A program made the translations under genes and the position numbers. The notes below the pieces were generated by a model, which did not search any database, was not told where the DNA came from, and was given only the letters and a program-made list of their open reading frames with translations. Below are positions 11,976 to 41,700 of a stretch of DNA of 64,000 bases, piece after piece; within the stretch, counting starts at the first letter, position 1, and each line of letters starts with the position of its first letter. Origin of the DNA: Chrysomallon squamiferum (Eukaryota > Mollusca > Gastropoda > Neomphalida > Peltospiridae); contig CM022671.1 in the NCBI GenBank assembly GCA_012295275.1, positions 19,896,456 to 19,960,455 on the forward strand, given 5' to 3'.

Positions 11976-13821
11976 GTGTTAACTGTTGTTACTAAGAAGT
12001 GTTTCTAGCTCATTTTTTTTCTTCTGTTATTTATTTATTTTTTTTTTTTTTTTTTCCACTGTTGTTTTATCACTAAAGTGTACTTTTGGAAGTATGAATA
12101 AAAACTTAAAATAGAATTTTTATTATACTGTATATAATATTTTTATTACTTCATGTTGAATACAGTTTCCTTATAATGAAGTATCAAATAATAGAATAGT
12201 TAGGAGCTAACATTGTTCTGCTTCACTTTGACACGTGAATAGCAACGTAAAAAAAAAAAAAAGAAAAAAAAAAAATCATAAATCATAAACCTGAATATAT
12301 GTTAAATGAATGAAGCACTCTTGTCTACTTTTCTTCTTTTTTTTTTTTTTTTTTATTTATTTATTTTATTTTATTTCTCCATCTATTACAATTTTCATGC
12401 ATTACATCTTTTTTTTTTTTTTTTTTTTTTTTTTAATCATTAAAACTGACAAAAGAAGTTAAAATTATTCATATTTATACATGTGCTTAGTGTGTATACA
12501 ATGGGCTTGTCCAGGAATGTTGAAAACGTGTCTGTGCATATACGATTTAAAGATGAAAGGAACTTGGATATAATTTCCCATGAATGGAACGTGGATACGA
12601 ATTGTGCTCGTTTTGATCTACATAACAAAAGTTACAAAGTTTAGTGTGCGGGGGGGGGTATTTTCAGCTAGTATGTATTAAACATCTGAGTCTTTGATCC
12701 ATTCTATTTATGAGTTAAGTCTATTGGAAGAGTTCCGAAATAAATGCTTGTTACGACCGTACGTCTGCCATTATGTTGTTGCTATTGTTATTACTTACAG
12801 TAATTAAAATGGAGTTCAGAAAGAGAATTAATTTAATCTTGATATTTTGAAATGTTTATCTATAATAAACGGAAATAGACGATTGATGGTTTTTGGTGTT
12901 TTTAAAAAAAGAAACTCATTTCATCTCGAAAATTTCATGTGTCATAATAATTGTGTCGCAACCAAACACGCACCCACTCAGAGAGAGAGAGAAAGAAATA
13001 ACTGAGATCGGTAACACTTTAACCAAATGAATTTATAAGTAAACATGTGCATTGAATCTTGACTCACAGTAGTGGCGAGGGTGTTTTGTACCACTCGTGG
13101 AACAAACAAAAACGAAAAAAAAAACACCCATAAAACCAACAATTTAAAATGAATAAATAAATAAAATAACTACATTTGCATAAAATAATCGGAATAGAAA
13201 TTTATATTTTATATTTTTTAAATAAATTTTTTGTATACAACTTTTTTTTTTTTTTTTAAAAAAAAATAATTTGCTTCATTTACCTCAATGTAGTTACGGC
13301 TATGATTACACATACCGAAAAGAATGAGAACTAATACATAGTACACAAATTACACAGCTGAACGGAAGAAGGAAAAAGGAAACACATCCTTGTTTTGTCA
13401 AATAAAACATAGTCAATCAAGACAAAACATAAATTAAATAGAAAATATTTCATTATCCACCGAGTTTTCATTAGTTTCATCAAATACAATGTAATTCTGT
13501 TTGAAATTATATTGATATAATACGATTTAATTGTAAAAACACTGATACACAATGTAATACTTCTTATTTTAAAAATTGATATACAGTGTAATACCTTTTA
13601 ATTGTTTAAAAAAGATACTGATATACAATATAATACTGTTTAATAATATGATTTAACTGTATCAATTTAATTTAATTTAACTGTATATCATTGCTGTACG
13701 ATTATTATTAACATGCAACTTAACATGAAGGTTATACTTTATTGTGAAATTATTGGCAAAATTTCACACATAACAGTCAATTATAGCTTTAATTTTAAGG
13801 GGGAAAATGCAGAGATAACCA

Positions 13822-13855
<34 letters not shown>

Positions 13856-13944
13856 CATGCGAGTACACTGTGAGTGAGTATGCATGTGTAAAATATAAAA
13901 TCATATTTGTATTTGGGGGCACGTATAGTTATATATTCACACGT

Positions 13945-13988
<44 letters not shown>

Positions 13989-14409
13989 CATACACACACA
14001 CACACACGATTTCAGACTTCACACGCACACACTGAATGTTCTGTTTAATAACAGTTATATCAACTATATAAATAAGAAATTATATTTCATGATTCACTTT
14101 CCAACTAGTGTTTTCGTGTTTATCAAAGGACATGCTTTCCAAAATATTCCTTTTATGGACTGATAACAGCGCGTCTCCTTTAAGCCTATTTCATTTATCG
14201 ATATAAGGAAAAACAGAACGGACTAAAGAAGGAAGAAGAAAGCACAGAGTTGCGTAATACGAATTAATTAATCGTTTATAATAAAACGTGAGAATGTGTT
14301 GTTAAATAAACCATTCATATTCTGAGTGTCTTTGTATCAACGACAGTAACTATATACCTTATAAATAAAGTACGTTGGCCTACCTATTTATATATAATTA
14401 TATAAATGT
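11976..14409. other. Intergenic, simple-sequence rich; no gene seen
   Basis: It holds long A and T homopolymers (around 12032-12055, 12250-12275, 12338-12354, 12411-12434), a (GT)n run at 13824-13852, a (TC)n run at 13948-13983 and many AT-rich stretches. Open frames here are microsatellite translations or low-complexity Phe/Leu/Ile/Asn-rich sequence without splice-consistent neighbours. I see no RNA gene. Confidence 0.6.
13948..13983. repeat. (TC)n microsatellite
   Basis: A pure CT/TC run about 36 bp long, followed closely by a CA run. It is intergenic, about 1 kb upstream of the intact IRAK start codon. Confidence 0.9.
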
Positions 14410-14506
14410 AAATTTAAGGGAAAATTGGGAATTTCCCTTAAATTTATATTGACATAATAAGATATAAATACATAACCTAACTAATGGAGAAAATTGGGAA
14501 TTTCCC
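14410..14506. promoter_or_regulatory. Two perfect palindromic kB-type sites in a degenerate 69-bp tandem repeat
   Basis: GGGAATTTCCC occurs at 14427-14437 and again at 14496-14506, both matching the Rel/NF-kB consensus (GGGRNNYYCC) as full palindromes. They sit about 490 and 420 bp upstream of the IRAK-like start codon. Each is followed by TTAAATTTA and a TGACATAAT-like stretch, so the pair arose by duplication of a ~69-bp unit. The first copy also forms a 14-bp inverted repeat (14410-14423 with 14432-14445). Function is inferred from the motif and the gene downstream, which acts upstream of NF-kB. Confidence 0.5.
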
Positions 14507-14824
14507 TTAAATTTACAATGACATAATTATATATAAATATGTAGGCCTATTTTTTATGATAAAAAATTAAGAACAGCAATAATAAAAATAAATAAATAAA
14601 TATAATTATATATGTATTTACCAGTATATACCCCTCAGTATATTATTAGTATATACCACTTATTTATATTATTATTCATAATTTAAAAAGATAATAATAA
14701 AAAAAAAATAATAATACAAAAATTATTTACTGTTATTATTATTATTTTTTAAATCTCATCTCATAATTAGTTGTTAAAAGTTCTACCGTAGCGTAGTAAG
14801 AGCCAAATACGAATCACGATCAAC

Positions 14825-14832
14825 CCGGAAGT
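14825..14832 (+). promoter_or_regulatory. ETS-family site in the proximal IRAK promoter
   Basis: CCGGAAGT, the full ETS/GABP core, lies about 90 bp upstream of the start codon at 14920. No TATA box is seen, which fits a TATA-less promoter. The transcription start itself is not visible. Confidence 0.4.
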
Positions 14833-14919
14833 AAATTTAATGAATATTCATGAGGTGAGCTTTTCCTCCAGTCACAATCTGTTTCCTATTATCGGTTTTT
14901 CAACTTGGAGCAGTACGAG

Positions 14920-24106
<9,187 letters not shown>

Positions 24107-27100
24107 TTTTTATATAGAATTAAAACCACTATTTGTCTTATCACACGATAGGTTTTATTAAAAAATGTGTATTTTGTTTCACTAAATATTTGAGTTCTAA
24201 GTGCCTAAAACAGAAATGCTTCCACAAATAATATACTATGGTTGTATCTTAGCTGTGTAAAATATTTTCGGCTTGGTTAATAAGAATGATATACTAAAGG
24301 AAACCTCATTTTACTTTATATTTTAACAGAATCACATTTTTACATTTTTAAATTGTTACTACTTTAAATTTGAACATTTTTATTAGATGTTTCTTTTATT
24401 TAACACTTTTATATTACTGTTTAGATTAGAACACATTCTATTTTTCAGTTAATTATTATTAAAAATATGATGCAACTGAGCAGTGAATTTATACACAGGC
24501 TGTATATGTACATTAATTTATGAACAATCTGTTTTGAACATACGCTTAGAGGGTAAGAATTTATATATAATACTATCAGGCTGTAGCATTTATACATTTT
24601 TGTTAAATTTTTTTTATTTTTAAGTGATAACCATGGTGCTTGTTTCCAGTACCAGGTTATGTCATTCAGCATACAATTATTTTGAGCCTCATTATCAGAC
24701 TTCCTAATGAATAAAACACTGTTAATGTTTAATTTGACAATATTTGTTTGAACTGAAGGATTTAATTATTTTTTATATTGTCTAATAAAATCAATACTTT
24801 AATTTAAAAGTAAATAATATATCAATTTTATTATAAACTGAAAAATGTATTAAAAGAGTTATAATTGTTACTAAAACTTGAGAAATTAATTTGCAAGCAT
24901 TATCAGTCACATCATTATATAAAATAATCAGTTTCAGCTGTCTGCTACTTTATGAATTATCAGAGCTCTTAGTCCTCACTATTTTTATTTTCTCTTGAAA
25001 TAATCATCAAACATAATATTCTGCTGTTGTTGACACTAATAATAATTTTTTGTGTCAAATGTAGTATTTTCTAAAATATTTATAAAAAACCATTTTTTAA
25101 AAATATTTTTTATTATATATACTTTTCCCAGTAGTTTGGATTGGTTGTGTCATTAAAAGTAAGGGAAAAAATAAAATAAAAATTAATAGAGTTAAAATAA
25201 CAACTGGTAAATTATTAGGGCTTTATTTTAGTAAATATTTAATTATGAATGTTTTATTTAGCCAGACTTTTATTTATTTTTTATGAAAAATGTATATGTG
25301 CACTCCATGGTATCTTTTCATAATTTGCTGCGATTGTCTTTTTATCTAATTTTACAAGTGGCTATACTGTAATGATATAGTTGCATTTAATATTGTATAT
25401 ACTGTCATTACACAATCCATAACAGTTCTTGAGACTAAAATAAATTTGGAAAAACAACAAAGATTTAATTTTAATTTTTTAATTTTTAAAAAGCTCATTA
25501 AATGTATCATTCCAGTATTAATTTAGTATGCTTTTATTACAAACATTGATGGATTTATTTATCAGTCTAGTATACTTTTTAACACTGTGTACCTCTAATT
25601 TTGTTCTAGAAAGACAGTTATAGATACTTCCTCTACAATTATTAGAAAATGTCTCATTTTGGCCAATACAATCATTTAGGATAGCTTTATATATTTCCAG
25701 AAATGTTATTACACTGGGAATAACAAATGGCAGCAAGCTATGCAACAAATTCAGACACCATGATTAGATTACTTTCCCCAAGAAAAATACAGAATAATAT
25801 TTGTTAATTTGTGTAGTGTTTTGAACACTGAGGTAAATTAGTGATGATAGATATTTATATATTACCAAAAACCAACTAGATTTTTGGGGGATTACTTCCA
25901 AGTAAATAAAATTTATTACTGAACACCAACTTGTTAATAATTAAGCTGGATGAAATAATAAGTGTGTAATGATGCTTAGAGGCTGACATGTTAGGTCACA
26001 GAAAGAACAGTGAGAAAAAGAAAAAAAAAAGGTAATAATAAAAAAAGTAAATAAAAAAAAAATCATTTCCAAAAGGAAATTGGCAGATTCTTTTTGATCA
26101 TCATTTAACTGTCAAACTTTATTATCAGCAAAATTGGTGTGCAGAATCAAAAGTATGATTAAAAATGTACAAAATAAGTAATAAACAATTTTATCCTTTT
26201 ATTACTATGTATGATCTGTTTGGCATATTAAAATCAGAGAGTAATATTAAATTTCTTTCAAAATATGCATGACAATCACAACTCTGTATTATGTGTCAGT
26301 CTAATTAAACATCTGATGATGATTTTGATTGTTTTGAGTATTTACAAGAAAAATATTAAAGTAATGGTAAACTCACAATAAGTGATTTAGAAAAGTCTGG
26401 TTGGTATTGCAACTAGTGAAATTGTCATGTTTTGTCTTTAACATGTAATTTTATTGTAAATTTATAGTAATTTTCACCTTATTTCATCAGTATACTTGTC
26501 ATTAAATGATTTTTTTTTTTTATACATGGTTATTTCAAAGTTAAAAATAAAACAGGTTTATTATTTATCTATTTAAAAATCAGTAACTATCAGTAAAGAT
26601 TATATTAAAATGTTAGCTGTTATTAAAGAAACATTCCTGATTTCTGAAACTTAAAAATAAAATAAAAAATTTAATATTAAAATATTTGGATTCTTTTAAA
26701 ATGGCAGACTCCTTCAGATACACAAATGTTGTGATTTAAAATAAAAATATTTCAAAATATCTTCATGTATATTAAGAAAATTAATGAAAAAAATATACAT
26801 TATTGGTATCTTATTTTGTTATTTTTTTATATCATTACTGAATTAAGCATTAAACAATTGTTCAAGAGAGAGAGGTTAAAAACCTTTTTTTATTTTATAT
26901 GTAATTGTAAAAAATGGCAAACCAGTAATAAAATTATTAACAAATATTAACCTGGTGTTGTTGATCCTAGTTATTAATTGTGTTTCAGAAGACGATTGCT
27001 CACATAATTAAAGTAACAGTACCATCAATTTTCTCACCATTTTAATCATAATTTTTAAACATCTTTACAAAATGTATATATACTAAATGTACATACAGAT

Positions 27101-28038
27101 ATGTGAACTGTTTCACGTCATGTATAAAACCCTCCCCTGTGCCTAAATCACATAAATATCTGTTTCTTTATATTTGATTTACATTTTGTGTTAGAAATAC
27201 AAAACAAGTATTTGGCATGAATCCATGAACATAAATAAAGACAGAAGAAGAAAATTGTGATTACTTCATGAGAATACATTTTTTGTTTTAAACCTGGCCT
27301 ATCCATTATTTCATCTGCAATTCACTGTTAATTACATTATATAAAACACTGCAGTTATATCTTAGTTGATATAAGAATATATGAATCCCTACTTAAAATT
27401 AATATTCTATGCTTGGTTGAAAATATTTTTTAATTTATATAGTCTATATATCTTAAAACTTAATTTTTGGTATTTAAAATATTTTGTTGCTGCCGTTTTA
27501 ATCGACTCAGAATTGTATATAAATCCCTATCTTGTTGAACTAGAAGCTGGTCAATAACTGATCAAGCAACATATTTTATTTTTCTGCAGGACAAAAAAGA
27601 AGATAAATGACGATTTTTAATAGTGATTGATTATACATACATGCAATCAACACAGAGAGTAATTTACAAGGTACACACAACAGAATAAACAGAAGGAAAC
27701 TATATAGCAAAAAATATTAATAAATACTAGTAGAAAAAAAAATCTCATTAATACTATAATTTATTCTATAAAATAATGTATATAATTTTATTTGAAATAA
27801 ATGTAAAAAAGAAATATCCACATTAACATCCCATAGATTCCAGAGACAAATGATGCCAAACAATACGACAGCTACCTATCAACATAATGTGTCTTTATTT
27901 CTTGCTTTCGGCCTGAAAAATGACATCATTCTTTGCTTTTGGATGTGGTTGAAATCAAAGCGCATAGAGTCTTCTCTGTTATTTATACAAAAAATGATGC
28001 ACAATGATGTACTACTTTTATATTCAAGTTTAATGATT
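24107..28038. other. Convergent 3' UTRs of IRAK (plus) and DLD (minus) with intergenic DNA
   Basis: About 3.9 kb without a convincing coding exon. On the plus strand, AATAAA at 24710-24715 is a plausible end for the IRAK transcript, and a further signal lies near 24785. On the minus strand, AATAAA (seen as TTTATT) at 27894-27899, 27760-27765 and 27575-27580 could end DLD transcripts. The rest is AT-rich with short A/T tracts. Confidence 0.5.
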
Positions 28039-35236
<7,198 letters not shown>

Positions 35237-35747
35237 GACTTTGACAGAGTTCACCGGCTATGTAGAGGTCGCCACTTCTATGACTTCCGTTGTACTTTCA
35301 TTATGATCTCCTGTTGTTACTCCAAAGAACCGACAAATTTTGTAAACGACATTTTAAAGCATATCTGTTTCGGGCAGAAATTAAATGCTTTTCACTTATG
35401 AACTACAAAAATAAAAATTGACTTATAAATTGTTGCAAAGTGTTGTGGACTTTTGTTGTCTCATTAAAATGAAAATGAAAATAATGTAAAATGTAAAAAA
35501 ATAAAATAAAATAAATACAATAAAACAACAGGTTGGTTTATTTGTAAACTTAAAAAGATCAAAACAATTCCAACTGGGTTTTTTCGATTCGACTGATTGA
35601 TGTTGTTTATCTTGAAAGAAAGAATGTAAAGTATAATACAAATATTGTGTTACTATTATTTCGTTTGTTTTCGGAATAAACGGATTTCCGTTTTCTTGCA
35701 GAGGACGGAAGTGGGCAGGATTTCGGTGATATATATAAACTCTAACT
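35237..35747. promoter_or_regulatory. Divergent DLD/EEA1 promoter region
   Basis: The start codons of DLD (minus) and EEA1 (plus) are 511 bp apart and face away from each other. ETS-type cores occur near both ends: CGGAAGT read on the minus strand at about 35284-35290, and ACGGAAGTG at 35705-35713 on the plus strand. Paired ETS/GABP sites are common in bidirectional TATA-less promoters and in promoters of mitochondrial genes. The middle (35440-35530) is A/T-rich. Shared control is inference. Confidence 0.5.
35278..35301 (-). other. Short upstream open reading frame before DLD
   Basis: A seven-codon frame (MKVQRKS then TAG) lies 41 bases upstream of the DLD start on the minus strand. It matters only if transcription starts upstream of 35301, which the sequence alone does not show. 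Confidence 0.3.
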
Positions 35748-38700
35748 ATGTTGAAAAGATTACGTGGTAAAAAAGACTCGCAGAGTTCGGTGAGAATCTG
35801 CATCATTTTATGTCATATATAATTTTTATATCTTTGTTCAGTGCATTCTTATTTTTTGCAGTGCTTTGTTGAAACCACATTTTATTGGGGTTACATGATT
35901 TTAGCAGTAACAGCAAATACACGACATTTAGACATTACACTTACAGTTACAGTGATTACTGTTTAGTTTGATTCAGTGATTCATTGATTGGCACTGACAG
36001 TAACATTCGCAATCGGCATTGTCACTGACAGTGACAGTTACGCATAATAATGATTGTCATAATAATGTCACTGTCAGCCAATTAGTATTCATTCTGTCAA
36101 AACAGACTGGCCATACATTCCAGAAAATGAAATGAAAATTAATAATAATTTTTATAATCATAATAATGTGGTTAGAATTATGAATTCAGACGCTAATTCT
36201 TTGTATGTGTGTAGAGTTACATTTAACTTCTGTCTTTTTCAAATTTAAGATGATAATATATTTTTTTTATTAATAAAATGATTATATGTAATAAAATTTC
36301 AAACTGAAAATAATGAAACTGTTACAAAGAAAGTATTTTAATCTTTTTAAAAAACCAAGAACAAAACTTACAAAACCCATTTATTATGGACATGATTTTG
36401 GATTTTGCTTAAATTATACAAAATTACAAAGTGCTGTCTGATCACAGATTTTATCATTTTGCTTAAAATTAGGACAACATAACATAAACTTTGATAAAGG
36501 ATAGCTTTCACACTCACATTTTTGTTTTTCAGGATAATCCCCAATCCCCCACATCCAGTCGCTTTGCTTTACCCAGCTTCCTTACCAATCGCACTGATTC
36601 CTCTAATGAAAATGATTATAATGAAGCACAGGTAATGTGATATTATGTTTAATAAATACTCATTGGTTGTGAAATATTGTAATTTAACCTGTGTTTTGCA
36701 TGTTGTCTGTCTGTGTTACTGAAAAGGAACTATATTATGGATTTTAACGTTAATATATGAATCCCAACCATCCAGAGGTTAGATTTAGTTGATTATGACA
36801 ATATCTAGCTCCAAATCAGTAATGTAAATATTATATTCTAAAAAAACTGCCTAAGAAATTGTGAAAGGCAAAATATATTTTTATATAGTATTATAAAAAA
36901 ATAAGAAAAAAATAGGTATTTCTTATTTCTTTTATTTTTCTTGCTGTTCAGTAAACATGAGAATAATATTTAAGACCAACTGTTTTCTAAGCTTTAAAAG
37001 TAATTTGTTTTATTATTAATTTTAAAGTAAATATTATGAAAACTAACAGCATCTTGAATTTTATTATTTAGTTGACTAAAATGTTATTGTTTCTGTCATT
37101 AGTTTTTAAATGCATGCAACAAGTAGTTGTTTTATTCTGCAAAATATCTTCACATGTTTTATTAAGGGCTTTCTGTGCCCAATCTGTATGAAGTCGATGT
37201 CAGATGCTGAGGCTCTTCAAAAACATTTTGATGTTGAACATCAGGAAAATAATTCACAGAACAATGTCCAGGATATGCAGGGTGTAAGTTGAGAATGTTA
37301 TAAAACATTATTATGAGATAGTCATTAAATTCCATTTATTTTGTTATTCTAATTTTGAAGTTTCACAAGATTTATTATCATATATGCAATATTATTATTC
37401 TGTTTTCTTTTTATGCTTTTGGTGTTTTCATCAAATTTCATATTACTAACAGGCTTTTCTACTAACAACATAAATAATAATATAATTATGCTTTTCTGTT
37501 TGTTTTTTGTTGTTTTTTTGTATTTTGTTTTTTGTTGTTTTTTTTGTTGTTTTGTGTACGTGAGTAATTTAATTCAAATTTTTTATATAATATGGGTGTT
37601 AAAACCATTAATGTATTAACACAGTGTAAGTTTATTTTTTTCTTAAATGTTAAATAATGCTTTTGAAAAATAACATCATTATCTCTTAAGTCTGAGACAA
37701 ACTAATGTTTATTTATTTATTTTCTTTAGTTACTTTAACATTAATTTAATATAGAGCTGCATGTAATTTTAAATTGATTATAAAAGTTTACTAATAATAA
37801 ACATTTAAGTTTAATAGATTTTGAGGAATATATTTTTATCTTTGTTAGAATTTCTTTTCTAATCTAACACGTCTTCCATTACAGTGTTTGCATTTTAGAA
37901 ATCTCTTGTTAAATCACAAATAATGGGAAGAGTTACACATTTGTGTATTTTATTACATATATAATTGGAGATTAATATATAGAATTATGTGATATAATTA
38001 TGACCATCAAAAACATTTCTGCTGTATATTATTGTAGGAAGGTTTCCTATGTCCCATATGTAAAAAGGCCTTAACATCACCTGAAGCCTTGACTGAACAT
38101 TATGAGAAGGAGCACAACAGTCCTGTAGAGCAAGCAAATATTAAACGGTAAACTTTCATCTAAACTTTAATCTGCTGAATCAGTTACATACTAACTAAAA
38201 CCATTAATAATATTTGGTGACATAACCTGTTGAATCAGTTAAACAGGTATTATATTTCTAAATTTAAAAAAATGTATTTTTAGTGGCATAAAATTGCATA
38301 GATATGATATATAATATATCTTAATTTTTAAAAATATTTTTATTCACCTCTATATATTTGTATCATTAAAATTTCTTGTCTTGTTCAGTTATTATATAGT
38401 GAGAAGGTGACAGTTACATCTAGAAATACTGATTTTGCCATATAATTAAGACCATAATATTTTTAATAGCATAATGGTTAATTGAGTTAAAATAGATATA
38501 AGTGTAGTTTGGCATGCACAATATGAATACTAAAATACTTGATAATGGTTGGTCAACAGATACTGTTTCACTTTTGTCACAACCTCAGCTGAGTTTAATG
38601 ATGATGAATTAAAACCTGTAATTTAAACAGTTTCAGAATACAGTTTATAAATGACAATCATCAATGATTTTAGTTAGAAATTATTTAGATTTTTTGAAAT

Positions 38701-41700
38701 AAATAATTTTCCATTTATGTTTAGTGATATTAATGAAATTATTTTGATTTTGAATTTATTTGAAAAGGAAATTCCTTTTTTGAAATAAATATTTTTCTTT
38801 GTACATTCAGAGATGTAAATGAATTGCCAATACAAAACAGTGAGAACGGTCAGTCACCAGAGCTAGATATGGTTTTACTACAGCTGCGAGGGTCAGAAGA
38901 GAGTCGAACCCTTTGTAAGTAAATTTCTATGATCAAATAGTTCTGCAAAATCTTTTTTTATTAACAACAGTTCAGTATACATAATAGTTCTATTATCATT
39001 TGAAATTTTTTTCTTCTCCTTTTCATTTAGTTTAGCCTAGTTGTTTATTAACAATGGTTCTTAACCCCTTTTGTTTTTCAGCAGTCCATTTCATATAATG
39101 TTTATGGTTATGGCCACTTGGTTACATTTTATACTGTGATAGAAGGACAGTATAGTTACTGTTGCCTTTGTATTCTCATAATGTTACAGAGAGGGTACTG
39201 CCAAGGTTTAGAATACCAGATCATAAATTCTATTAAAATATAATGTTTCATTAACACATTATCACTTCTGTGGTTTTATTACCGTTACAGAATGAACTTA
39301 AGACATATATTTCTATTTTTTTTATTAACAGTAAGCTCAGAAGTACATCATCTGCAGTCCCAGCTTTCAAATGTCACCTCTGAACTCAAACAAATTAAAG
39401 AAGAAAAATCAGCTATTGAACAAAAGACAGCTAAATTGGTAAAGAAATCTTTTAAATGTATTTTAAAAATAGCATTTAGGTATTTCAAGTTCTTGTTTAT
39501 TTGTTGTTTTTTATATCGGTCTTCACTAAAAATATGTGTGAACATAATAATTATAACAATCTGTAGAAAATATATGGAGGTTGTCATTTGCCTTTTTTCT
39601 TTTAGTAATGTTACTCTTTACTAATGAGTATAAAAATAATCCTATATAAATAATAATATAAGGTATTCAGTAATGTAAACAAGTAAAAGTAAGTAAACCA
39701 TAGACAAAGTTACCATAACTTTACAACAAAATAAAAATTAATTGTGGCAGCATCTATGTATCTTATGGATTGTTATGTTTATTAAAAGTTGTGTAGAAAT
39801 AAGAATTTCAACATTTAAATATTTAGCTTACAGTTTAAAAATGCATGTCAGCATGAACTTTCTGTTTTTCTGTACTGATCTAAATTAGTTTCTGTAAGAA
39901 GGTTTCTTGCAATTCATTCTCTCATTTTTAAAAAAATGTTTTGCCACTGACAGGCAGGTGACATGGTGTCATTAAAAGCTAAGGTAGATGAAAGTGAAGG
40001 CCAAAAAGCAGCTCTGGGAGACCACATAAAGACGTTGAAAGTAAGTTGAATAAATAATAGTTAACAGAGCTCAGCTATTCACTATTCTAAGACTAGAACA
40101 ATTTTTCTGTCCAAAGACCTTTATTTTAGTTTGGTCTATTTATTTATTAAATTATTCAGTGATGTGTTTTTAATTTCTTTTTTATTTAAAAATCTAAATG
40201 TAAATATTTGATAATAAATTTAAAAAGACCTATGTTTTTCTGCTATTAGTAATACATGTATTCTGCATTTTAATCTGAACAAAAGATTTTATAAATATTT
40301 TTCTGTTTGAAAATTCACATAGTTTAAATGTACTCTATTGGTGAGCATGAAACATAGATGAATTTAGCAATGTCATGTCAGTATAAAAAGATTAATTAAA
40401 ATTAAAAGGAACCACCTTAAATAATAATTAATATATCATCTGAAAATTGTTCTGTTTGATTTCAGCAACAACTAAATGAAAAGGATCAGTATGTTAATTC
40501 TTTGGAATTACAGATGTCTCAGAGGTAATCTTTTTAAGCAGGATAATATTTATTTAAAAATGTGTTTTTGTAAAATATAGTGCATATTATTAGTTATCAC
40601 AATATACCAATACTTCATTTTCAAATCTTTTTTAAACATCTGATGTAGATGTTAATTCCTGTTTTAAATTATTTTTAAAATCGAATATCTGTCACTCTCT
40701 TTATAACATATGCTTGCTATTACTGACATTCATCTTTGGTTTCATGTTATTATTAATTACACTATCTCACCATAGCGTTCATTAATCCTTTTTTATTTAT
40801 CTATTCCCTTGAGATGAGGTTGTCCTTTTAAAAGATTTATATCCTTGTTTGAAAAACTGAGTCTTCACCTAAGATTTTAATATTTTATCTTTAATATGAC
40901 ACTACAGCTTTGAAACAGAATTCACTCTTTTCTTTTCTCTTTCTTTTCCACTGCTTCTTCTTCTTAATTTTGGTGTCTTCCAGTGCTGACACTGAAAAAT
41001 CGGAGCGGTAATACTCTTTTATGTTTTTGAAAACACTGACTGTTTGTTTTGTTTTCACATTTTTGTATTGTAACAGTTTCTCCAGAACATGCTATCTTAA
41101 TTTATCATTATACTTGCCTTGTATTTCTCATAATTATTAAATAATTTAAATGTATGAATATTTTAATTTTGAAAATTTCTTAACAGCATGTGTTTATCCA
41201 CACACCAAAAACCTTTGCTTGTACATTCAAAACATTACCAACATTGCCTCCAGTCCATACAAATTTAAAAAAAAAAAATCAAAAACAAAAAATCATTACA
41301 GTATTAATAATAATAATAACTAAATATATTTAGCTTTTAAAATTCAGGATATAAAAAAAATTGACTGAATTTGAATTAAAAGGCATAAATTATAATTATA
41401 TACATTTATGTAACAAAAAAAGATTGATATAGTAAAAAAAAAAAAAAAAGTAACATGATAGTACAGTAGTTATTAGAATATATTTTCTTTTTGTTGACAA
41501 TTCTGTTAGATTTAATTTAGATTTTTTTCAAATAATATTTCAGTTGCCTAAACTAAAATAAAAAAAAATAAAAACAATAAATCATAATTTGAAATGTGTA
41601 ACTGATGAAGCATTTTGTATTTATTTTTAAAATTTATTTATTTATTTATTTATTTATTTTTTTATTATTTTTTTTTTTATTATAATTTTAAATTTTTTTA

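Noticed and set aside
12440-12628. 62-codon minus-strand frame in the intergenic region
   Set aside because: It has no recognisable motif, is flanked by long poly-T and lacks neighbouring exons; chance frame or an unknown repeat fragment.
13825-14163. 112-codon plus-strand frame and a minus-strand partner
   Set aside because: Both are translations of GT, TC and CA microsatellites (Cys-Val, Ser-Leu, His-Thr runs); no domain and no splice context.
35729-35737. TATA-like ATATATAAA just before EEA1
   Set aside because: It ends only about 10 bases before the start codon, too close for a working TATA box, in a genome full of TA runs.
35423-35806. 127-codon minus-strand frame across the EEA1 start
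   Set aside because: It overlaps EEA1 exon 1 antisense, ends in Phe/Ile low-complexity sequence and has no motif; likely chance.
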